This document shows, in pieces, positions 51,660-60,306 of a DNA stretch of 64,000 nt; position 1 is the first letter of the stretch, and the number at the start of each line of letters is the position of its first letter. The notes under the pieces are model-generated. The model saw only the letters and a program-made list of their open reading frames with translations. It was not told the origin of the DNA and did not search any database. The DNA lies in NCBI RefSeq assembly GCF_900111175.1, contig NZ_FOGI01000006.1:1-64000 (forward strand), read 5' to 3'. Position numbers and translations under genes: made by a program. This stretch comes from Actinokineospora terrae (GTDB taxonomy: Bacteria > Actinomycetota > Actinomycetes > Mycobacteriales > Pseudonocardiaceae).

Positions 51660-52087
51660 GGACCGACCCCGGATTCGCACATACGTTCGAGGGTGGGCTA
51701 TGGTTTGCGAGTCTTGGTGGGCGGGTCGGCGGGGAAGGTCAATCCGCCCACCAAGGCACCATCGGCCCGGCAGCTGGCTTGCTCTGCCTGAGCGCCGAAG
51801 ATGGGCAGGTCTCTGGCTCAACACCTCCGCGGGGCGTCAGGGCCAACGAGCACGTCACCGAGCAGATGATGCCCGCAGACGCACGGTGCCTGATCACCGT
51901 GCGCTCGACCCGGGAATTGCCGTACTTGGTTGCTGCGTGCTTCGACGGGGCCATACCCCGATACAACAGGCTGTAGTTGATCGGCGACAGAGAGCGCAAG
52001 CGCACCCAACGGGCGTCGCTACGCGCTGGCGCCTGAACAGAAGCTCCAGCGCAGCCGAGACCGGTTAGCTTGAGCGGAGGCTCCAGG
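51660..52087. other. Intergenic region with a second LexA-like site
   Basis: TCGCACATACGTTCGA at 51675-51690 resembles the SOS consensus with one mismatch in the left arm (C for A). Rightward frames after it (for example one ending in RSTRELPYLVAACFDGAIPR near 51975) have no convincing start or family. Treated as non-coding or decayed. Confidence 0.4.
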
Positions 52088-52862
52088 ATGGCGTCGAGAC
52101 GTGAGCGCTTCGCGCAACGGCGGAAGACGTGCGGGCTTACGCAGGAGGGGCTGGCTGAGCGGCTCGGTGTCGAGCGTTCGACCGTGGTCCGGTGGGAGGG
52201 TGGTGACCCGCTCTCGTTACCGCAGCCGTGGTTGCGTCCGAAGATCGCGCGGGTGCTGCAGGTGTCCCTCGACCATCTGGACGAGCTGCTTGCCGACGTC
52301 ACCGAGGCCGGTGCGGGAATCGAGCCGACGGAATCGGTGACTGATCCGCGGGTGCCCGCGGTGCCGGATGGTGTGCTGTTGCCGGTGATGGTGGATGGCC
52401 GGCCGGTGCTGGTGCCGCTTGATGCTCGTACGGTGGCGGCCAGTGGGTTGGGCCGGTACCTCAACGACCGGATTCCGGAGCTGGGGCCGTCGACGAGTCC
52501 GGCTGTGACCGCTAGCGAATGGGATGCGATGAGTCCGTTGAACCGTCGCTCGTTGCTCAAGCACGGGATCGCCGCCACCGCGTTGCCCGCTCTCGGTTTG
52601 GACGAGTTGCGGCAGGTCGCGAGCGCGATGGACGACGCTCGGCGGTATCTCGACGGTTCGGTGATCGACTACTTCCGTCGTCAGCTCGACATGTGCAAGA
52701 GCGACGACGGCACGCTGGGCACGAGGAAGACGCTGCCGATGGTGCTGGGTCTGCTCGGGGCGGTCGAGGAGCATGCCCGCGAGGTCAAGCCCGGACGTGC
52801 GCCGCGGGCTTCTGGCGTTCGGCGCCGAGACCGCGGAGTTCGCCGGGTGGCTCAGGACCGGC
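52088..52862 (+). pseudogene. XRE-type regulator, frameshifted and truncated
   Basis: ATG at 52088 (GGAGG upstream) reads an XRE helix-turn-helix (AQRRKTCGLTQEGLAERLGV, ERSTVVRWEGGDPLSLPQPW), a linker, then NRRSLLKHGIAATALPALGL and YFRRQLDMCKSDDGTLGTRK, typical of ~400-residue actinobacterial regulators with a C-terminal helical-repeat sensor. One extra G near 52791 shifts the frame; removing it restores DVRRGLLAFGAETAEFAGWL. Homology then stops near 52860, where a convergent remnant begins, so the sensor half is lost. The DNA-binding part could still be made. Confidence 0.7.
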
Positions 52863-53254
52863 CCGGTGGCGGTGGCGTGTCCGGCCTCGGCGGCCCAGGC
52901 GACGGCGGCCTCTGCGATGGCCGTCATGGGCCGCAGGTCGTTGATCCCCGCGCGCCCGGCGGCGGTGTTGGGGAGGTTGAGCACCGCTGATCCACCGATG
53001 GTCTCCGGGGCTGGTGGCCAGCAGCAGCGCGGTGTCGCGGTTCGTTGTCCACGACCGTGATCAGCACCGGGGCGGCGGTGACGGCGACCGAGGCGGCGGC
53101 CCAGTCGGGGGCGTCGAGCACGGGTCCGGACGCGGCGGCGAGTTGCCAGCCGTCGTCACGGGCGCCGACCAGCTCGGTGTCGCATCCGGACAGCGGATCC
53201 AGCTCGGGAAGTGGGCTGTCGGTGGGGCCAGTACGAGCAGTCCGTTGAATCCCA
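52850..53254 (-). pseudogene. Unknown actinobacterial protein, several frameshifts
   Basis: ATG at 53254 reads MGFNGLLVLAPP, then another frame gives LPELDPLSGCDTELVGARDD and GWQLAAASGPVLDAPDWAAA to APVLITVVDN, then another TALLLATSPGDHRWISG, and a last one LNLPNTAAGRAGINDLRPMT to AEAAVAWAAEAGH. The ordered pieces make one globular protein of ~150 residues with at least three frame changes. It meets the truncated XRE gene head-on. Confidence 0.6.
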
Positions 53255-53283
53255 TCGTTCGCGGTTCTTTCGGTTTGTCGGGG

Positions 53284-54537
53284 TCATGGGGCGGTGTGGT
53301 GGGTGATGAGTGCTCGCACGGCGGTGGTGGCGGCGGAGTCGAGTAGCTCGGTGGCGCGGGCAGGGTTGTTGCCCTCGGCGTAGTGGTCGGCGCCGAGCAG
53401 GTCCCGCAGCGCGGTCACGACCTGTTCGTAGGCCGGCGAGGCGTCGTCGGGCAGCTGGCGCGCGTTCGCGGTGGGACCGGGCTGCAGGCTGTGCAGGATC
53501 TCGCGGATGGCGTGGGTGGCGAGGTCGGGTAGAGGGTGGTGTCGGTCGAGGACCAGGTCGAGGACGATCCGCACGGTGAGGGCGACCTCGCCGCGGCGAG
53601 CCAGGTAACCGGCTGGCCTCGGGGGAAGGACGGCGGTGATCGGCACCGGTGCGCCGCGAAACCCGGGCCGCCACGAGAAGGTGGTCGGCGTGGGCGCGCG
53701 TTCGCCGGGAACGGGCAGCTCGGCATCCGGACCGGTTGCGGTCTCGGCCCCACCGTCCGGTTGGTGCGGGTCAGGGCGGAACCACGGCCCGCCACGCAGG
53801 CACGCCCGCACACGTCCGTCGACGAAGGCATAGGCCCACCAGCCGCTGCTGCCAGTCCTCAGCCACGGCCAGCTCGAGGCCTCACCGCGCTCTGCCCGGA
53901 AGGCGAACCCAGGCCGCGTGGTGTCGTGGCCGAGCAGAAGCGCCTCGACAGCCGCCTCGTAGGCGTCCGAGGTGGTCGCCGTCAACATCCCCGGCGCCCC
54001 GCCCAGGGTGATGAGGGTGCTCGGGTGACCGGACTCGGCCAACGACCCCAGCCAGCGGGCCTGCGGGCCGGTGCCGAGGTAGAAGTCCGCGTGCGCGAAC
54101 CGGCTCTGGCGGTCTCCCGCCGTGTACCAGGCCGGTGGGCCTCCGGCGTCCGGGCGCGCGACGGGCGGCGAGGCCGCCGGCACGGGCGAGACCGAGGGAT
54201 CGACCCAGGCACATCGGGTCGGGTCCCACACCGCCTCGGTCAAGAGGCGATACATGTCCGGGAGCTCGGCGTCGAGCATCCACCCCAGCCGCAAACAGTC
54301 CAGGTAGCCCGCCGACCACCCGCTCCACACGTCCCGCCCGCAGTCGACATGGTCCTCGCGATCGCACATCAGCCGCTGCAGCCCCGTCACCAGACACACG
54401 GCCTGGTCGCAGCCCCCATCGATCTCGTCGTAGTCATGCTCCCGGCCGACGGGCGCGTCGCAGTCGGGGCATCTCGACAGGTACTGGTGCAAACGGGCGC
54501 GAGGTCGGGTGCCATCGAAGCGTTGATCGGGATGCAT
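53284..54537 (-). CDS. Unknown protein with Cys-rich start and shared DFYxG domain
   Basis: 417 residues from ATG at 54537, preceded by a perfect AAGGAGG. The N terminus has CPDCDAPVGREHDYDEIDGG then CDQAVCLVTGLQRLMCDRED, a likely zinc site. A middle domain (~140-270) begins ADFYLGTGPQARWLGSLAES and includes a LITLGG strand, EALLLGHDT, WPWLRT and WWAYAFVDGRV; it aligns with the 160-residue protein at 56129-56611. The C-terminal ~120 residues are helical. Last gene of the leftward block; not recognised as a named family. Confidence 0.65.
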   Translation of the reverse strand: MHPDQRFDGTRPRARLHQYLSRCPDCDAPVGREHDYDEIDGGCDQAVCLVTGLQRLMCDREDHVDCGRDVWSGWSAGYLDCLRLGWMLDAELPDMYRLLTEAVWDPTRCAWVDPSVSPVPAASPPVARPDAGGPPAWYTAGDRQSRFAHADFYLGTGPQARWLGSLAESGHPSTLITLGGAPGMLTATTSDAYEAAVEALLLGHDTTRPGFAFRAERGEASSWPWLRTGSSGWWAYAFVDGRVRACLRGGPWFRPDPHQPDGGAETATGPDAELPVPGERAPTPTTFSWRPGFRGAPVPITAVLPPRPAGYLARRGEVALTVRIVLDLVLDRHHPLPDLATHAIREILHSLQPGPTANARQLPDDASPAYEQVVTALRDLLGADHYAEGNNPARATELLDSAATTAVRALITHHTAP

Positions 54538-54902
54538 TGGTGCCCTCCTTACGGTTGGGGTTGTAGCCCGTGACAGGGGTGTGTCGGGTTCCGCCACGCG
54601 CGGGTGGCTGTGGTCCATACCGGACAGTGCGAAGGGGCAGGCGGCCTTGTCCTCGTCGCCCGGATGTAGGGAGCAGACGTGGGCTCACACCTGTTGATCA
54701 AGGTCTTGTGTCCGCGCTCCGGCTGCGTGGCGCAGCAGGGTGACGATCCCGGCATGGCGGGCCGAGGTTGTCCGGCAGGTCGGGATAGCGCAGGTCAAGC
54801 CTTTAGAAATGGTTATCATTATCGTTCTTTCGAAGCGTGTTTCACCAGCGGCGACCCGAGGGCCCAGGTGGCCTTGACCCCCGCGCCCCTGGACGCGGCC
54901 AT
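54538..54902. other. Gap inside the 53-60 kb block with a metal-regulator-like palindrome
   Basis: 365 bases between two genes of the block. AATGGTTATCATT (54808-54820) stands out as AT-rich. Leftward frames here (for example reading CSLHPGDEDKAACPFALSGM just upstream of the 54537 start) have protein-like bits but no start I can defend, so a small gene or remnant is possible. Confidence 0.35.
54805..54828. promoter_or_regulatory. Zur/Fur-like palindrome
   Basis: AGAAATGGTTATCATTATCG contains AATG-GTTAT-CATT, close to actinobacterial Zur boxes of the AATGATTTTCATT kind, in a strongly GC-rich context. No known Zur target (ribosomal protein paralogue, zinc uptake gene) is next to it, so it may be a relic or chance. 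Confidence 0.3.
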
Positions 54903-55727
54903 TCAGCGGGCGGCGAGTTCGGAGCGCAGGTCTGCCAGGAGGCGACCGTCGTTGGCCCGCCGCCACAGGTGCCAGCCGTTGACGGTGTACCCGGTCACGT
55001 GGTTCGTGTAGGCGGTGACCGTTGACGCGGTGACCACGTCCGGCCCGGGGTGTACGACGCCTCGCTCGCCCACGGTGACCGTGTGTTCGCCCCAGACAAG
55101 CCGCTCACCGACCTCAAGCAGGCCAGCAGCAACCAAATCGGCGACGGCGTCAGGCACGCGGCGAGGCATTCGACCCGGGGACTCGCAATCGAGCCACGCC
55201 TCTCGCGTGAGGAAGCCGGGCAACGAGGTGGACAGGGCGACCCATTGAGCGTCGCTCAAGGCGGCGTCGGCGAACCACCGCATATGCAGCAACACCGACA
55301 AGGCGGCCGCATGTGGCCATCGCGCGTCGATCGCCGTCAAGGTGCCGACGGTGCGCCACTCACCTTGCATGGCGGCCAGAATCTCGACGTCGGTCAGTGC
55401 CGGGTCACCGTTGTCGGGGGCGTGTAGGCGCACGACCACGTCCCCGGTGCACAGCGCGGCGGGTGGTGGCGCGGTCAGCCACACCCCGGCCATCAGTTCG
55501 GCGACGTCGGTGTGAGCAAGGGCAGGTGGCGGCCCATCGCCAACCAGCTGTACCTGTGCCACGACGCTGGGGTTGGTGCGCAGAGCAACTACGACCAATC
55601 CCCACGCCCCATCGGGGGCACGCATCGGCACGGTGTGCGGTGATGCCGGGACGAGCGAGACGGTCTCAGGTGGGAAGGCATCGCGGAGAGGGGCGGGTAT
55701 TGGCGTCGTGCCGTGGTTGGTGCTCAT
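54903..55727 (-). CDS. Unknown protein, intact relative of the 33.5-34.3 kb remnant
   Basis: 274 residues from ATG at 55727 (GGAGAAG upstream). Globular, no membrane segment or signal. N-terminal beta-rich part GAWGLVVVALRTNPSVVAQV and ALCTGDVVVRLHAPDNGDPA; then TDVEILAAMQGEWRTVGTLT; a helical and winged-helix-like part from ~150 (LSDAQWVALSTSLPGFLTRE, PDAVADLVAAGLLEVGERLV, TVTVGERGVVHPGPD). The last part could bind DNA. A multiply frameshifted relative lies beside the transfer genes at 33540-34257. Confidence 0.65.
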   Translation of the reverse strand: MSTNHGTTPIPAPLRDAFPPETVSLVPASPHTVPMRAPDGAWGLVVVALRTNPSVVAQVQLVGDGPPPALAHTDVAELMAGVWLTAPPPAALCTGDVVVRLHAPDNGDPALTDVEILAAMQGEWRTVGTLTAIDARWPHAAALSVLLHMRWFADAALSDAQWVALSTSLPGFLTREAWLDCESPGRMPRRVPDAVADLVAAGLLEVGERLVWGEHTVTVGERGVVHPGPDVVTASTVTAYTNHVTGYTVNGWHLWRRANDGRLLADLRSELAAR

Positions 55728-55757
55728 GGATCGGCTTCTCCGGGTGAACGTAAGGGG

Positions 55758-56132
55758 TCAGTGGGGCTTGGGGTGGTTTTCGTCGGCGAGGCGGCGGGTC
55801 ATCTCGTCCGCCCATCGGTCGAGCTCGGCGCTGGAGCCGCTGCGGAGGCCGGTGAGCACCATGACGGCGACGTTCTCGCCGACGGGATGGATGTCCGGGC
55901 TGTCGAGGACTATGTGGACGCCGGTCGAGGTGACGATGTGCCAGTCGCGTTGTCGGACGCGGTCGGCGCAGAAGTACGAGCCGATGAGCACGCCGTGGCG
56001 GGTGACGTACCCGTACCACGTTTGTTGGGCGTCCTCGGGGTCGAAGACGATCGCGGTGACCTCATAGCCGCTGTCCTCGGAAAAGCTGCGGGCGGTGAAG
56101 TACCGGTCGTCGGGGACATCGGGCAGGGTCAT
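55758..56132 (-). CDS. Unknown small soluble protein
   Basis: 124 residues from ATG at 56132, overlapping the upstream stop (ATGA) with CAGGAAG as ribosome site. YFTARSFSEDSGYEVTAIVF, TWYGYVTRHGVLIGSYFCAD and WHIVTSTGVHIVLDSPDIHP suggest a compact beta sandwich with a helical end (SSAELDRWADEMTRRLAD). No known family. Coupled translation with the DFYxG-domain gene suggests the two act together. Confidence 0.6.
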   Translation of the reverse strand: MTLPDVPDDRYFTARSFSEDSGYEVTAIVFDPEDAQQTWYGYVTRHGVLIGSYFCADRVRQRDWHIVTSTGVHIVLDSPDIHPVGENVAVMVLTGLRSGSSAELDRWADEMTRRLADENHPKPH

Positions 56133-56611
56133 GGTGATCTTCCTGGGGGTAGGGTGAGAGTGAGCGCGGCACGAGTCGGGTGTCCGGTGTCGGGGTCGCG
56201 CATGAGCGGCAGCGGGACCGGCGTGGTGGGGGTTCGGTGTCCGGTGCGGGTGTTGTCGTCGGTGCGGGATGCGTGCGGTGTTGCTAGTTCCCACCGCACG
56301 CCACCGCCCACGGTGGCCAACGCCCGGCGGATGACGGGGTCGAACGTGACGATCCACGTGCTGTGGTGGCTGTTGTGCCACGGCCACGGCCAGCCGGTCC
56401 GGCGCGGGTAGGCGTGACCGATGCCTTCGCTTTCCCAGACGACGAACAGATCGGCGATGGCGGCGCGGTAGATGGACTCGTCGGTCGCGGCAAGGGCGAG
56501 TCGCCCGGGTGGGACGCGAATCAGGCTGACTGGTGCGCATTCCCTTTGCAGGGAACCGATCCACTCGGCGCGAGCACCGCGCCCGACGTAAAAGTCCGTC
56601 GTGGTCGACAT
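56129..56611 (-). CDS. Unknown protein consisting of the shared DFYxG domain
   Basis: 160 residues from ATG at 56611 (GTGAGGG upstream; longer starts overlap the preceding gene). TDFYVGRGARAEWIGSLQRE, a LIRVPPGRLALAATDESIYR segment, FVVWESEGIGHAYPRRTGWP, WPWHNSHHSTWIVTFDPVIR: this order matches the middle domain of the 417-residue protein at 53284-54537. A Pro/Thr-rich C-terminal ~45 residues follow. The intact copies of this domain in one operon point to a common ligand or partner. Function unknown. Confidence 0.62.
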   Translation of the reverse strand: MSTTTDFYVGRGARAEWIGSLQRECAPVSLIRVPPGRLALAATDESIYRAAIADLFVVWESEGIGHAYPRRTGWPWPWHNSHHSTWIVTFDPVIRRALATVGGGVRWELATPHASRTDDNTRTGHRTPTTPVPLPLMRDPDTGHPTRAALTLTLPPGRSP

Positions 56612-56627
56612 ACCCTCACCGCGCTTG

Positions 56628-57071
56628 TCACGTCTCGCACCGCGGCCTCGCCGGGTGAGGCTGATGTCGTCCGACAAGTCCCCTCGCACCGGGTCCCGCG
56701 TTCGAGGTGCTCGCCGAGGTCGGCCCAGCACAGCCGGGGCACCAGTCGAGCAGCCACCACGACTGTCCGGGGGTTGTGTGATCGGGGATGAAACGCCACG
56801 CATGTGTTGTTGGCGGGTCGGTGACGGTGATCAGGTCGCCAGGAACCGGCCCGGTGCGGGTGGGGTAGGTGCGGTGGGGGTCATCGGTGACGACCACCGC
56901 GTCCACGGGTACTTGCAGGGTGGCGGCCACGATGCGGGCGACACGGGCGCGGCGCGCCCATCGGTCCCACGTTCGGGGGGTGTCGTGGCGACCGTGGAAC
57001 CCGTCGGGGTTGGTGGTGCGGTGGGTGTGCGCAGCGTGGACCGCGCGTTCGGCAAGTCCGGGTGTGGTCAT
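56628..57071 (-). CDS. Unknown small protein, C terminus possibly frameshifted
   Basis: 147 residues from ATG at 57071 (a second ATG at 57104 is possible). ERAVHAAHTHRTTNPDGFHG starts it, then RRARVARIVAATLQVPVDAV and a VPGDLITVTDPPTTHAWRFI beta region, SWWLLDWCPGCAG. After CPGCAG the frame becomes low complexity, while another frame continues RLCWADLGEHLERGTRCEG, suggesting a one-base slip near 56735. The first ~115 residues look real. Confidence 0.5.
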   Translation of the reverse strand: MTTPGLAERAVHAAHTHRTTNPDGFHGRHDTPRTWDRWARRARVARIVAATLQVPVDAVVVTDDPHRTYPTRTGPVPGDLITVTDPPTTHAWRFIPDHTTPGQSWWLLDWCPGCAGPTSASTSNAGPGARGLVGRHQPHPARPRCET

Positions 57072-57352
57072 CGTGATCTCTCGGTTTCGTTGGGAAGGCT
57101 TCAAGGCGCGGCGCGAGCCTGGGTGTCACGGTGGGGTGCGACCGTGAGTGGGCGCCAGAATCACAAGGGACTAAGTCGCGGCGTGGCAATTGGGTAGTCA
57201 CGTCCACCCAAGTGCGTCGGCGGCGTGCACGGGAAGATCCCCGAGCCGACCGCCGGATTCCCAGCCATACAACGGGTGGATCAGTGGGTTGCGGCGTGCT
57301 CGGCGTCGTCGGGTGTGGAAACGGCCGGTTTCCGGGGCACGCCCCGGGGTGG

Positions 57353-59086
57353 CTAACGGGCGGCGCGAAGTGCGGCGGTGGCGGCGCGGCCGATGGCGTG
57401 GGCGGTGGTGTCGGGGTCGGTGAGCTGGTGCACGGTCACGCCTTTGAATGGCTTGTCGAGCTCATCGGTGGTCAGCCACAGCACAGCGCATCCGGACGCG
57501 CGCAACCGTTCGACTCGCTTTTGTCCGCCGTGGCGCTCATGGGCGAGGAAGTGTCCATCTGAGATGATCACCAGCAGGCGGGCGGCACCGGGTCGGGACA
57601 GTCCTAGCGCGCCGTCGAGTGCGTCGGTGGCCGTGGCGATGGCGTGGCACCCATCGTTGGCGGCGAACAGGGTGACCCGGGCGGGGTGAGTGCCGGGATG
57701 GGTTATGGGACGGACGTTGTGACCGAAGATCACGGTAGCGGTGGTGACATCCACAGTGGCGTGACGGCCGCCGTGGGCGAGAATCCACGCGGTCGAGGCG
57801 ACCGCCTTGCGTAGGTGACCCATCGACGCGGACACGTCACAGGCCACGGCCAGTTTCAGCGGCGGGGCGGGCACCGTGCGTCGGGTGGTGCGGGTGAACG
57901 GTTCGGCGGTGACATCCGCACCGGCCGCACGTTGGGCATCAGCCGCCAACACCCCGCGCATGCGTAGCCGTCCGGGCGGGAAAGGCGACGTCGTTTTCAC
58001 GGGCACCCGGTCGCGTACACCAGCGGTGGACAGGGCGCGCCCCAATACGCGAGCGGCGGCACGTTCGGCTGTGGTGGGCAGACGTGTCCCGGTGGTCGCG
58101 GTGAATCCCGTCCGCTTGGCGCGGACCGGACTCGAGAACACGGTGCGCGCGGCCTCGTCCGCAGCCTCGCGGGCGGCCTCTTCGTCTGCTTGGGCCGCCG
58201 CCGCGATGGCGGCGGGGTCGGGCGGTGTTTCGGCGGCCACGGCCGCCGTCACCGTCGCGGCGGCGGCCGTGATGGCGGCGGCCAGTCCCGACAGCCCCGC
58301 CGCCGTGCCGGACGGGTCGGAGTCCCTGGGGGTCGGATTGTCGGGATCGGTGCCGATGGCCCGACACCACCGCCGCGCGATGTCGATCATGGTGTCGGCG
58401 TCGTCGTCGCCGGTGGCCAACGCTTCCCGCCACAACCCGCGCAACTCGTCCAACAGCGGCGCACCGAGAATGGTCTCGACCGCGTCCGCGACCGGGGCGG
58501 TTTCGGCCGTGGTCAGGATCCCACCGTCGACCCGGGCGAGGATCAACGCCGCAGCGCGCGCGGCGTCGGCCGTGGTCATGCGCGGCGCCCGCGTGGGGTC
58601 GGTGGCGGCGGTATCGTCGAGGATCAGGTTCACCGCCGATGCGCGCAACCACAACCGGTCATCGGGTCGGCGGCGGATGTGCGCGGCTTCCATGCGCGAT
58701 TCTTCCAAAAGCATGGCGGCGTCGACGACGCCGGGCGGTGTGCCGTCGGGTGGTTCCCACACGCTGTGGGCGGCGTGGGCGCATTCGTGGGTCAACAACC
58801 CCCACGCCGTGGGATAGCGGCCCCGGTCGTATGGGTCGGCGGGGTAGACGGTCGCGGGGTCGACACCCAAGTGGACACCGTCGACTTCGATCAACGCGCG
58901 GGTCGGGTAGAAACATGCCGGGGCATCGCCACCGGCACCGGGCGCGATCGTGACCAACAGGTCGTCGCGGCCGGCGATCACGCCGACTTCATCGGCCAGC
59001 GCGGCGGACAGGGTCAGCCACTCGGGGCGGGCGGGAAACACGGCGGTTCCGGCAGCGTTGGGGTTGAGTGCCACATGCGTGGTCAT
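57353..59086 (-). CDS. VWA-domain protein with HExxH-like metallopeptidase motif
   Basis: 577 residues from ATG at 59086 with AAAGGACG upstream. N-terminal part (~1-200) resembles the metallopeptidase-like domain of VWA partners: AWGLLTHECAHAAHSVWEPP at ~100 with HECAH zinc ligands and LLEESRMEAAHIRRRPDDRL with the third Glu/His. A long Ala-rich coiled region (~240-330), then a VWA domain from ~405: LAVACDVSASMGHLRKAVAS (MIDAS DxSxS at ~414), VIFGHNVRPITHPG, LLVIISDGHFLAHERHGGQK. It is 68 bases after the MoxR-like ATPase gene, its likely chaperone. No signal peptide, so cytoplasmic. Confidence 0.8.
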   Translation of the reverse strand: MTTHVALNPNAAGTAVFPARPEWLTLSAALADEVGVIAGRDDLLVTIAPGAGGDAPACFYPTRALIEVDGVHLGVDPATVYPADPYDRGRYPTAWGLLTHECAHAAHSVWEPPDGTPPGVVDAAMLLEESRMEAAHIRRRPDDRLWLRASAVNLILDDTAATDPTRAPRMTTADAARAAALILARVDGGILTTAETAPVADAVETILGAPLLDELRGLWREALATGDDDADTMIDIARRWCRAIGTDPDNPTPRDSDPSGTAAGLSGLAAAITAAAATVTAAVAAETPPDPAAIAAAAQADEEAAREAADEAARTVFSSPVRAKRTGFTATTGTRLPTTAERAAARVLGRALSTAGVRDRVPVKTTSPFPPGRLRMRGVLAADAQRAAGADVTAEPFTRTTRRTVPAPPLKLAVACDVSASMGHLRKAVASTAWILAHGGRHATVDVTTATVIFGHNVRPITHPGTHPARVTLFAANDGCHAIATATDALDGALGLSRPGAARLLVIISDGHFLAHERHGGQKRVERLRASGCAVLWLTTDELDKPFKGVTVHQLTDPDTTAHAIGRAATAALRAAR

Positions 59087-59154
59087 CGCGGTTCGTCCTT
59101 TCAGGACATTGATGGGCGGGGTGTGGTCGTGGTGGGGATTGGATCGGGCGCGTT

Positions 59155-60306
59155 CTAGGCGCGGGCACCCAAAGCAAGGGGTTCCACGGTGGTACCGAAC
59201 GCCGCGCATACCACGGCGGCCACGGCGTCCCTGTCTTCTTCCGGTGCGATCCCGACCAGGTTTCCGGCGGCGGCGTCCGTACCCAACGCGGCGGCTATCT
59301 TCTGATATGCCAGCAGTTCACGCAGTTGCGGCGCCCACCCGATCTCGCCTTTGGCCTGCTGGGTGGCCAGGTTCCGCGCCGCTTTCACCGCGCGCGGGTC
59401 GATCCCGAGTTCTTTGGCGAGATCGTAATCAGTGGATACCATGATCTGGGCGGAAAACCGTGACGCCAGGGCGTCCGACAGGATCGCCCCGTGCACACCC
59501 GGGTTGTGTCCGGCGACCACGTAGAACCCGGGGGCGGCGGTGACGATTTCCCCGCCGTTGGCCTTGATCACGATTTGCCTGCGGCCGTCCATCGCCGGGT
59601 ACACCACCGCCAACACAGTGGGCGGGATGATCGTGGCATCGTCGATGAACAGCACCGCCCCCGCCCGCATCGCCCGGATCAATGGGCCGTAGATGAACAC
59701 GTAGCGGCCGTCATCGGTCTTGGTGTAGTCGCCCACGAAGTCGGCAACCACCGTGTCGCCGTCACCGGGAACGGTTTCCAGGTCGGGGAAACTGGCCTCG
59801 ATCACCGATGTCTTCCCGGTTCCGGGTGGCCCGTACATCAGCGCTGGAACCCCCGCGTCGCGTAGCCGCCGCAACGCCGTCACGTCCGGCATCCCGGACA
59901 ACGTTCGCGGATGGTATGCCGCGCCGTTCGGGCGCGTGATCGGGCCGGACACGGGCACGGTGAGCGGCGCGGGTGCGGGCGGGGGCGGCGTGGGCGCGGG
60001 TGTCCCGTTCGGGCGCGGGCGCGGCGTGACGGGTGGGGCCGGCACGATGGCCCCCGCCGCCACACCGGCGGTCGTCGCGGTCGCCTGATAGGTGAGTGGC
60101 GCGGTCGCGGTGACCGCCGCGTGGCCCTGATCGGCCAACGTCTGTAGCGCGTTGCCGACCGCCCCTGACGACCGGCCGCCCAGCTGTGCGGCGATGACGC
60201 GCGGCGTCATCGGTGTACTCGACGCGTCGGCAAGTACTTTCGCGACCATCGCCCGTAACTGTCCGTTTCGCAGTCGGCCCGGCGTGGGTGGTGTGGGGGT
60301 GGTCAT
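59155..60306 (-). CDS. MoxR-like AAA ATPase with N-terminal winged helix
   Basis: 383 residues from ATG at 60306 with AAAGGACC upstream. Residues ~10-70 form a winged helix (LRAMVAKVLADASSTPMTPR, VIAAQLGGRSSGAVGNALQT) like the second domain of the protein at 34552-35379. After a Pro-rich linker the AAA core begins near 130: Walker A LMYGPPGTGKTSVIEASF (~158), Walker B AVLFIDDATIIPPTVLA (~218), sensor 1 FYVVAGHNPGVHGAILSDAL, arginine-finger region SRFSAQIMVSTDYD. MoxR ATPases work with VWA proteins as metal or enzyme-maturation chaperones. First gene of the block; the next gene's leader repeats the same TGAAAGGAC...CCGCGATGACC layout. Confidence 0.85.
   Translation of the reverse strand: MTTPTPPTPGRLRNGQLRAMVAKVLADASSTPMTPRVIAAQLGGRSSGAVGNALQTLADQGHAAVTATAPLTYQATATTAGVAAGAIVPAPPVTPRPRPNGTPAPTPPPPAPAPLTVPVSGPITRPNGAAYHPRTLSGMPDVTALRRLRDAGVPALMYGPPGTGKTSVIEASFPDLETVPGDGDTVVADFVGDYTKTDDGRYVFIYGPLIRAMRAGAVLFIDDATIIPPTVLAVVYPAMDGRRQIVIKANGGEIVTAAPGFYVVAGHNPGVHGAILSDALASRFSAQIMVSTDYDLAKELGIDPRAVKAARNLATQQAKGEIGWAPQLRELLAYQKIAAALGTDAAAGNLVGIAPEEDRDAVAAVVCAAFGTTVEPLALGARA

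Noticed and set aside
51701..52068. Possible small gene after the second LexA-like site
   Set aside because: Two overlapping frames compete, neither with a ribosome site or known family; kept only as an intergenic note.
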